Virus record (IMG/VR): IMGVR_UViG_3300021961_000438
Coordinates: 1 to 29,574 of that record
Source: a virus
DNA length: 29,574 nucleotides
Reading direction: 5' to 3' (one strand)
The notes under the pieces were generated by a model that was given only the letters and a program-made list of their open reading frames with translations, was not told the DNA's origin and did not search any database. Positions 20,845 through 27,702 of the stretch are shown here, piece after piece; positions within the stretch are counted from its first letter, which is position 1; each line of letters opens with the position of its first letter. A program made the translations under genes and the position numbers.

Positions 20845-21788
20845 TGGCCCTTGTAAGGTTCAAGCACACCCCACTGCCTAACCCGCCATCGGATTACGAC
20901 CCCCAGTACGTGCGGCAGATGATCCGCGTGCTTGAGATTTACTTCAACCAGCTGGACTCGCTTACTCCGAACCAAGCACAGTCTTACACGGCTGATGAGT
21001 TTATCGGGGGTAACTTCACCGGGACTAATGTAAGTGTAAGCAGTCTTGTTACTTCGTTTCTTAGTTTCCAAGCCGCCCTTGGGGGTTACCTAGACGCTAG
21101 TGGTGTCCGCGCAACTGCGCTTATCTCCAGTGGGCATAGTAACGGCAGGCAGGTCTCTACTGATGTAAGCGCTGTTAATTTTTACGGTGGTTCGTTCTAC
21201 GGCGATGGTAGGTATATTGACACACCGTACAATCAGCTTATCAGCAGCACTGACCAGACTGCAGCTAATACGTATACTGCCTACGCTATTACCTACGATA
21301 CCGAAGACTTTCCAGACGGTATTTCAGTAGTAAGCAATTCTCAGATTACCTTTGCCGAGCCGGGTATTTACAACATCGCCTATAGTATCCAGCTCAAAAA
21401 TACGAATAACGATCTTGAAACCGTTGACATCTGGTTCCGCAAAGACGGTACCGACATAGCAGGGTCTAATACTCGGTTTGCTATACCAGCCCGTAAGTCT
21501 ACGGGGGACCCGTCTTATCTTGTGGCGGTAACGCCGATCATGGTCGATATCACTGCGGTCAATCAGTATGTCCAGATTATGTGGCATACATCGAACACGG
21601 CGGTTACGATTGAACACCTAGCGGCAGTTACCGCCAACCCCGGTGTCACCCCGGCTATCCCGGCTACCCCTTCCGTCATTGTGGGGGTCACATTTATTTC
21701 TGCCCAGTTCCCGCCGGTCACCCGGGTCGCCCCGCTTCCGGTCTTTGGTTTTGGGCAAATTGGTAATATAACCGTTTCAACGCCTTAA
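20844..21788 (+). CDS. Virion protein with C-terminal jelly-roll-like domain
   Basis: This 314-residue protein overlaps the previous stop by one base (TAATG). Residues ~14-45 (NPPSDYDPQYVRQMIRVLEI, Y-F-N-Q-L-D) form a helix typical of the start of small tail proteins in aquatic phages. A Gly/Ser region with G-G-N-F-T-G-T-N-V and F-Y-G-G-S-F-Y-G-D-G follows. Residues ~130-265 (NTYTAYAITYDTEDFPDGIS, F-A-E-P-G-I-Y-N-I-A-Y-S-I-Q-L, DIWFRKDGTDIAGSNTRFAI) look like a TNF/C1q-type jelly roll, frequent in phage fibres. A Pro/Val-rich tail with A-N-P-G-V-T-P-A-I-P-A-T-P ends the protein. It may be a fibre or nozzle-associated protein. Confidence 0.62.
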   Translation: MALVRFKHTPLPNPPSDYDPQYVRQMIRVLEIYFNQLDSLTPNQAQSYTADEFIGGNFTGTNVSVSSLVTSFLSFQAALGGYLDASGVRATALISSGHSNGRQVSTDVSAVNFYGGSFYGDGRYIDTPYNQLISSTDQTAANTYTAYAITYDTEDFPDGISVVSNSQITFAEPGIYNIAYSIQLKNTNNDLETVDIWFRKDGTDIAGSNTRFAIPARKSTGDPSYLVAVTPIMVDITAVNQYVQIMWHTSNTAVTIEHLAAVTANPGVTPAIPATPSVIVGVTFISAQFPPVTRVAPLPVFGFGQIGNITVSTP

Positions 21789-21800
21789 TCGGGGCTCCAG

Positions 21801-24269
21801 ATGCACTCCCTAGCGCAGCACTTACAATCCCAAGGCCGGGGGAACGACACGGTCCTAGTCCACATGACCCCCCGGGAAGTAGGGGGTTTGCAGGCTCTTG
21901 CCCAGTCTGCGGGTGGTACGCTGACCCGTAACCCTACCACGGGCCTCCCGGAAGCCGGGTTCTTGGACTCCATCCTGCCAATGATTGCTGGTGTGGCTGG
22001 CGGCGCTCTGGGTATTGACCCTTATTTGGTTTCTGCTGGTGTAGGCGCTATTACGGGTGTTGCCACCGGAAACCTTGAAAAGGGCCTGATGTCGGGTCTG
22101 GGAGCCTATGGTGGTGCGGCATTGGGTCGCACTATTAACCCGGAAGGTACTATTGGTGGGTTCAGTTTCGGTACCCCCGCAGCGCCTCCTACTCCGTCCT
22201 TAACCACAATTAACGCGGCCCCCATATCTCCTAGTGATCTAACTCCAAATGATATGGGCAGGTTAGGCACTTTGCCGGGGGGTACATATACACCTCCAGC
22301 AGGCATACAGCCGATTACGCCAACCGTTACTTTACACGCTAACGACATTAGTACGTTGTCTAGACTCCCGGCTATCCCAGAAGAACCCGCTGGTTTCTTT
22401 GATCGTTTCAGTGCCAATGCCGCTCGTGGTCTTGGGGGTACTGGATTGGAAAAGTTTGCCCCCTACGCGGCTGGACTTGGTCTGGCAACTCCGTTCCTTG
22501 GTTCCAGCAGTTCTGGTCTTGGAATGCCTAAGCCCACGGAACCTAAGAAGCTTCCTCCGCCTAGGATGTTTAATCGTAGGCCTACTTACCCTGTTAACCG
22601 GGACCCTAGGGACTCTTCGGAGTTTATGTACTTCGATCCTTCCGTTCCGTACTTTGAGCCCCGCCCGGAGACGGTTACGTCCGACCAAGATTATCGTTCT
22701 TTAGCAAGAGGGCTTTCTTCTGCTTTCTACCCCCAAGGGTTTGCTGATGGTGGTGCGGTAGAAGCCCGTCCGCGTTCTGCTCCTGATGTTGCTGCCCCTG
22801 CTGGGTACGCTGCACAAGCCCCTGCCCGGTCTTACGTTGAACAGCTCTATAATTTCCCTCGGGCTACCAACGTACCGAAACTGGTTAAACCTACCGCCGA
22901 AGCTGTTGCACTTCAGACACAGTACCCTACTGCTACTAAGGCTCAGCTAAGTGAGTACGAACGTGCGATAGCAGGTGGTGGTGACCCCAGCGCAACCCGG
23001 TCCTTGATGCAGGCATACGGCCCTACGTCTGGTATTAAGGAGCTGCAGCCTTGGTCCCCGGATTTTAAGGGTTTTGACTACGCACGGTCCCGTCCGGTGG
23101 ATGCGTTTGGTAACCCTGTTGGCTGGGAATTGCCCGCTAGAACCGCGCCTACTATGGGTGCTGACGGTGTTCCTTCTGGCTGGGACCCCCGTGACTGGGA
23201 AAATATGAAGAATTTTGACCCCGGTAGCCCTAGCGACGAGTACATCCTTAACAACCCGTGGATGGGTGGGATGCAGTTTGGCCCCGCCCCGTTAATGAGC
23301 CAGTTACCACTTATGAGTGTAACGCAAGACAGTAGCGGGAAAAATACTTATTCACCTCAGCCGGAGCCTGAGTTTACCAGCCGTCGCCTAGAAAACGCTT
23401 ACAACATTGGACTTGCTGAGAAAGCGGCTGGAGAAGCAGGAGCCGCAAACAACCAGACGGCGCTTAATTACGTTCTGTACGGTACCCCCGACGCCCCGGA
23501 AGGCGCGGTTACCCCTGAAGGGTTTGCACCCAAAACTACCCCCAGCACCGGAAGTAATTTTTTAAATTTCCTTAATCAGAATATGGCTGCTCCGCGTAGC
23601 ACTTCGACTGCTGCGCCTTCTGTTGGGTTTTTTAATAACCCTGTTGAGTATGTAGGGAACAAGGTAAGCGATACGTATAACGACCTCCGTAACATTGGGA
23701 ATTGGACTACTGGAGAATTTGTTAACGCGGGGCTTAATGCTCTCCCTACTGGGTTACCCGGTATAATCGGTGGGGTACTCGCAGGTGGGCTAAACGTTCC
23801 TTTGGCTAAAGGAAATAGCTTTATTACAAGTCCGCCGCTTTCGTATGGGTTAGGACAAGACTTCAGAGAGTTTATACAAAATTTGGGTAAACCTAGCGGC
23901 CAAGCCGCAGGCGGCGTAAACCTTGAAGACGGTTCCTTTGTGGTCGATGCCCGCACGGTGGCTGAACTGGGTAACGGGTCGTCTGGTGCTGGTCAGGAGC
24001 TTCTTGCTCGTATGGGCGGTAAGCCCATCAAGGGTCCGGGTGACGGGGTCAGCGACTCTATCCGTGCCAATATCGGTGGCAAGCAGGAAGCCCGGGTGGC
24101 CCGGGATGAAGTTAAGTTCAGCCCTAAGGCAGTTAAGAAACTTGGCGGCGGCGATCCGAAGAAGGGTGCTGCCCGTTTGTATGCTATGATGAGGAAAGCT
24201 GAGAAGGCCAGAAAGACGGCCTCTCGCGGTAAGGACACAGGGCTTCGCGCTCTGGTAGGAGAGAAGTAA
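21801..24269 (+). CDS. Large internal/virion protein with N-terminal hydrophobic glycine-zipper segment
   Basis: This 822-residue protein begins HSLAQHLQSQGRGNDTVLVH and M-T-P-R-E-V-G-G-L-Q-A-L-A, a start I recall from large proteins downstream of aquatic podovirus tail genes. Residues ~50-115 are a long Gly/Ala-rich hydrophobic stretch (ILPMIAGVAGGALGIDPYLV and GLGAYGGAALG), suited to membrane insertion during ejection. The middle (~125-650) is Pro/Tyr-rich and low complexity, with FADGGAV at 314-320. Residues ~708-800 hold a duplicated unit, F-V-V-D-A-R-T-V-A-E-L-G-N-G and V-K-F-S-P-K-A-V-K-K-L-G-G-G, joined by K-G-P-G-D-G-V-S-D. It is a likely ejection protein; a tape measure is less likely as no tail tube gene is seen. 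Confidence 0.58.
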   Translation: MHSLAQHLQSQGRGNDTVLVHMTPREVGGLQALAQSAGGTLTRNPTTGLPEAGFLDSILPMIAGVAGGALGIDPYLVSAGVGAITGVATGNLEKGLMSGLGAYGGAALGRTINPEGTIGGFSFGTPAAPPTPSLTTINAAPISPSDLTPNDMGRLGTLPGGTYTPPAGIQPITPTVTLHANDISTLSRLPAIPEEPAGFFDRFSANAARGLGGTGLEKFAPYAAGLGLATPFLGSSSSGLGMPKPTEPKKLPPPRMFNRRPTYPVNRDPRDSSEFMYFDPSVPYFEPRPETVTSDQDYRSLARGLSSAFYPQGFADGGAVEARPRSAPDVAAPAGYAAQAPARSYVEQLYNFPRATNVPKLVKPTAEAVALQTQYPTATKAQLSEYERAIAGGGDPSATRSLMQAYGPTSGIKELQPWSPDFKGFDYARSRPVDAFGNPVGWELPARTAPTMGADGVPSGWDPRDWENMKNFDPGSPSDEYILNNPWMGGMQFGPAPLMSQLPLMSVTQDSSGKNTYSPQPEPEFTSRRLENAYNIGLAEKAAGEAGAANNQTALNYVLYGTPDAPEGAVTPEGFAPKTTPSTGSNFLNFLNQNMAAPRSTSTAAPSVGFFNNPVEYVGNKVSDTYNDLRNIGNWTTGEFVNAGLNALPTGLPGIIGGVLAGGLNVPLAKGNSFITSPPLSYGLGQDFREFIQNLGKPSGQAAGGVNLEDGSFVVDARTVAELGNGSSGAGQELLARMGGKPIKGPGDGVSDSIRANIGGKQEARVARDEVKFSPKAVKKLGGGDPKKGAARLYAMMRKAEKARKTASRGKDTGLRALVGEK

Positions 24270-25447
24270 TGGCAACCCCACAGGTTCAAAATATACAGAC
24301 TACAACCACCAACCTCCCGACGTATGCAGAGCCATATGTTACGGAGATGCTGGATCGCGCACGCGATGTTTCTTACCAGCCGTATATTCCTTTTGGGTAT
24401 ACCCAAGACGCTAGTGGGAATGTGGTGCGGGCTACGGACCCGACCACCGGACAACCTGTTAACGCAGACCGTATTGCTGGTTTCACCCCCGGTCAGACCT
24501 ATGCTCAGCAGCAGGCGTATGACTTGCAGCAGCCGGGTCAGTTCGGTCAGGCCACCCAGTTGGCTGGCACTGCGGGTCTTGGTTCCTTGGCGGCGGGTCA
24601 GTACAACCCCTACACCTTCTCTACCCAGAACGTAGCTGCTCCTAACGTCACGCAGTACCAGATGGCCGCGCCCGATATGTTCGGTCAGCAGCAGGTTCAG
24701 CAGTACATGTCTCCCTACATGCAGAGTGTGGTGGATGCGACGAAAAGAGAGGCAATCACAGACGCCCAGAAGACCCAGCTGATGACCAACCTTGGCGCGG
24801 CGCGTCAGGGTACTTATGGTGGTGCAAGGCAGTTGCTGGCTGGCACGGAGCGCGAACGGGCGCTGGGGCAGAACCTGTCCGATATCCAGTCCAAGGGTTT
24901 GCAGGCTGCTTTTGAAAACGCGCAGCAGCAGTTTGAACGGGACCGTGCGGCCCGTATGGGGGTTGGCCGTACTAACCTTGAAGCCCAGCTTGGTGTCCAG
25001 CAGTTGGGTGCTCAGACCGGTCTTCAAGCTGCACTTGCTAACCAGCAGCAGGCTATGGAAGCCCAGCGTCTGTCGGAAGCTTCGCGTCAGTTTGGTACTA
25101 CTTCGGGTTTGCAGAGCCTTGCCCAAGCCCTTCAGAGCGCTCAGACTTTGGGTACGTTGGGTACCCAGCAACAGCAGACGGACCTTGCTCGTATTCAGGC
25201 TCAGGCAGCGGCGGGTTCGGAACAGCAGGCTCTTCAGCAGAAATATCTTGATACGCAATACGCCGACTTCCTGCGCCAGCGCGACTATCCGATGGAGCAG
25301 CTGAGCTACTATAACAGCCTGATCCGGGGCCTGCCGATGCAGATGGGCTCCACGCAGACTACGTACGCTCCCCCGCCGTCCTTGCTTAGCCAAGTTGGTG
25401 GTCTGGGTCTCGGTGCGCTTAGCCTGTCTAAACTGTATAATTCCTAA
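24269..25447 (+). CDS. Gln/Ala-rich internal virion protein
   Basis: This 392-residue protein overlaps the previous stop by one base (TAATG). Residues ~18-50 (YAEPYVTEMLDRARDVSYQP then YIPFGYTQD) are a motif I recall from an aquatic-phage protein family. FTPGQTYAQQQAYDLQQ and Y-M-S-P-Y-M-Q-S-V-V-D follow. From ~150 to 350 the protein is continuous Gln/Ala/Leu helix (LMTNLGAARQGTYGGARQLL, QQQFERDRAARMG and so on), probably coiled coil. The C-terminus has a hydrophobic Gly/Leu segment (LSQVGGLGLGALSLSKLYNS). Long helical Gln-rich proteins are typical of the internal core or ejected proteins of podoviruses. No enzymatic motif is seen. Confidence 0.6.
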   Translation: MATPQVQNIQTTTTNLPTYAEPYVTEMLDRARDVSYQPYIPFGYTQDASGNVVRATDPTTGQPVNADRIAGFTPGQTYAQQQAYDLQQPGQFGQATQLAGTAGLGSLAAGQYNPYTFSTQNVAAPNVTQYQMAAPDMFGQQQVQQYMSPYMQSVVDATKREAITDAQKTQLMTNLGAARQGTYGGARQLLAGTERERALGQNLSDIQSKGLQAAFENAQQQFERDRAARMGVGRTNLEAQLGVQQLGAQTGLQAALANQQQAMEAQRLSEASRQFGTTSGLQSLAQALQSAQTLGTLGTQQQQTDLARIQAQAAAGSEQQALQQKYLDTQYADFLRQRDYPMEQLSYYNSLIRGLPMQMGSTQTTYAPPPSLLSQVGGLGLGALSLSKLYNS

Positions 25448-25456
25448 GGAACCACC

Positions 25457-27691
25457 ATGGAACCGAAGCCGTTTAGCATCAAAGCCCCGGAAGAAGTCGC
25501 CAGCGCGTATGGTGGCAACAAGCAGAAGATTGCTCAGGCTATTCAGATGGGCGCGTTGGACCCTACGTCTGGTCTGCTCGCAGGTATGTTTATTGACCGT
25601 ATGCGTTCCGCGCAGGCTATGGAGCAGGCCCCCCAGCAGTCTGTAGCCCAGCAGGTTTTTGCTCCACCGGCTCCTCCCGCTCCCCCGGCTGGCCTTGGTG
25701 CGATTGGTCCGCAGGGTGGTGGTATGCCTGCTCCTCCGCCTTCGGCTCCTCCTGCTGGCCTTGGTGCTATGCCCCCGGTTGGCATGGCCGCTGGTGGTAT
25801 GACGGAACTCCCCGACTCCTATGGTCTGGAAAGTCTGCCCATCCCTGACAATATGTATAACGAAGAGTCCTTCGCTGGCGGCGGTATTGTGGCTTTTGCT
25901 GACGCGGGCGATGTGCGGACTAAACGCCGTAAGGTTCTGATGGCTCGCGCAACCGACCCAGATGCTACGTCGGACCAGCGCATGGCTGCGCGTATGGAAC
26001 TGAATGCTATGGATGGTATGGGCCCCGGAAGGACCCCCGGCCCGGGGCTTGCTGACGCTTTGGCCTTCACAAAAGAAGATTTGAAGAACCTAACCCCTCA
26101 AGCTGAACCGTCTATCTACAGCCCCAGTGCTGGTGAGTTTAAGGGTGGTGACCTGTCGGTGTACGCTCCTGACGCGCCGCCTCGCTCTGCGGACTCCATC
26201 TATAGCCCGTCTGGTACGGGTAGTGCTAAAGCCCCCAGTATGGCTGATTTGTCTAGGCTACTCCCACGTGCTCCGCAGGTTGCAGGTGATTCTATATATA
26301 GTCCTGAGGGTGGTGGCGTGAGATTACCTTCCCGCGTCCCACAGAATGCGGATGCTTTTACCGGTACAGACGGACTTACTGCCGATTATAGCCGCGAAGC
26401 CGACTATCCCCGCGTAGCTGCTGGCCCAAATAAAGGAAAAACATTAGCTGAATTAACTGCTGCGGCTAGGGCGGCTAACGAAGCTTCTGGGCAAGTACCG
26501 TTTAAAGGTTTAGGTCGCGCACTTTTGCCGTTCCCCGAACGGCAGGCTTTGGAAGCAAAGGAACGCGCTGAAGCGCAGGCTCGTCCTGTCACCCCTCCTT
26601 CAAGTTCCAAGTCTGATCTCGGCAGAGTGAACATGGACGGCTATGATCCAAACCGCTCCTCTCCCGAAGCCCAGCTTAACGCTATACTTGGTAAGTCCGC
26701 ACCGGCCCCGGGGCTCCCTTCATTGTTGGCTTCGCAAGAAGTTCCTTCCCCCGCTCCTCGCGCTGCTGGTACGGCTACTGGTAGACGTGGTGCGCCCCGT
26801 GCGACCCGTACGCCTGCTGGTGCTACTGCACCCGCTGCTGGCACTACCCCTGAAATGTCGGATGAAGATATCGCGGAAAAGCGGATGCAAGACTTTTTAG
26901 CCGCCGCTAAACTGCCCGCGCCTAAGGGAACCACTGCCGAAGAAAAGGCTGCACGGAAGAACGAAGACCTGTGGTCTGCCTTGGCCCAGATCGGATTTGG
27001 CATGGCTGCGGGTGAAAGCCCCAACTTCCTTACGAACGTAGGCAAGGCCACCGCCGCCGCTGTTCCGGGTATGCAGGAGTCACTTAAGGAACGCCGTGCA
27101 GATACTAAGGAAGAACTTAAGCAGCAGTATGCCTATGAGCTGGCCCAAGCTGGTGTTAAGGGCGATGCTTATAAGTTGAAGCTAGGCCAGTTCGACAAGC
27201 TTGAAGACAACAGATACCGGAAAGAAACGTTGGCCGAGCAAATCCGTAGCAACAGAAGGAGAGAGGACCTTCAGGTCCAGCAGATTGCCGCGACCAGCGC
27301 CGCAGCGGATAAGGATACCGGCGGCGAACGTATAATTAAAATGATGGCGGCGGGTATGCCCGGTGGCGCGACACCACAAAATGTAGCTAAAGCTGCGGAA
27401 ATATACGTTAAAGGCTATACAGGCGTAATTGGCGGTTCGGAGATCGGTAACAAGGCAACTGATAATATTAAGGACAGGCTTAAATCCGACATTACGCTTT
27501 CGTCGCGGCTTCGTGCGCTCGCTACTCAAGATAAGAAAAATGCCAAAGCCGGTAAACCTACCACGTTATATGACACGGAATATAATAGGCTGGTCCAAGA
27601 GGAAACAAACCGGCTTCGGAATATGTCATTGTCTGCGGTAGATGGTAAAGCTAAACCGGGTTGGTCTTTGCTTCCCGAACCGCAGAGTTAG
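25457..27691 (+). CDS. Large Pro/Ala-rich internal virion protein with FAGGG motifs
   Basis: This 744-residue protein follows AAGGA (~25446-25450). It begins FSIKAPEEVASAYGGNKQKI and has L-D-P-T-S-G-L-L-A-G-M-F-I-D-R-M. Residues ~68-115 are Pro-rich with A-P-P-A-G-L-G-A twice. MAAGGM (110-115), FAGGGIV (139-145) and FADAGDV (147-153) are related to the [FY]A[DK]GG motifs elsewhere in the window. Residues 219-283 have four S-[IV]-Y-[SA]-P units. The C-terminal third (~475-744) is helical, including WSALAQIGFGMAAGESPNFL and a highly charged helix (ERRADTKEELKQQYAYELAQ). It is probably an ejected internal protein. The long disordered centre suggests passage through the tail channel, which is inference. 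Confidence 0.6.
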   Translation: MEPKPFSIKAPEEVASAYGGNKQKIAQAIQMGALDPTSGLLAGMFIDRMRSAQAMEQAPQQSVAQQVFAPPAPPAPPAGLGAIGPQGGGMPAPPPSAPPAGLGAMPPVGMAAGGMTELPDSYGLESLPIPDNMYNEESFAGGGIVAFADAGDVRTKRRKVLMARATDPDATSDQRMAARMELNAMDGMGPGRTPGPGLADALAFTKEDLKNLTPQAEPSIYSPSAGEFKGGDLSVYAPDAPPRSADSIYSPSGTGSAKAPSMADLSRLLPRAPQVAGDSIYSPEGGGVRLPSRVPQNADAFTGTDGLTADYSREADYPRVAAGPNKGKTLAELTAAARAANEASGQVPFKGLGRALLPFPERQALEAKERAEAQARPVTPPSSSKSDLGRVNMDGYDPNRSSPEAQLNAILGKSAPAPGLPSLLASQEVPSPAPRAAGTATGRRGAPRATRTPAGATAPAAGTTPEMSDEDIAEKRMQDFLAAAKLPAPKGTTAEEKAARKNEDLWSALAQIGFGMAAGESPNFLTNVGKATAAAVPGMQESLKERRADTKEELKQQYAYELAQAGVKGDAYKLKLGQFDKLEDNRYRKETLAEQIRSNRRREDLQVQQIAATSAAADKDTGGERIIKMMAAGMPGGATPQNVAKAAEIYVKGYTGVIGGSEIGNKATDNIKDRLKSDITLSSRLRALATQDKKNAKAGKPTTLYDTEYNRLVQEETNRLRNMSLSAVDGKAKPGWSLLPEPQS

Positions 27692-27702
27692 GTATTGAGT
27701 AA

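Noticed and set aside
21801-24269. 822-residue protein as a tail tape measure
   Set aside because: It lacks continuous long helices, no tail-tube or tail-assembly genes are present, and adaptor and nozzle genes indicate a short tail.
23993-25393. Open frame of 466 codons on the - strand
   Set aside because: It is the mirror of the Gln-rich gene at 24269 (CAG codons read as CTG), producing a Leu-rich shadow.
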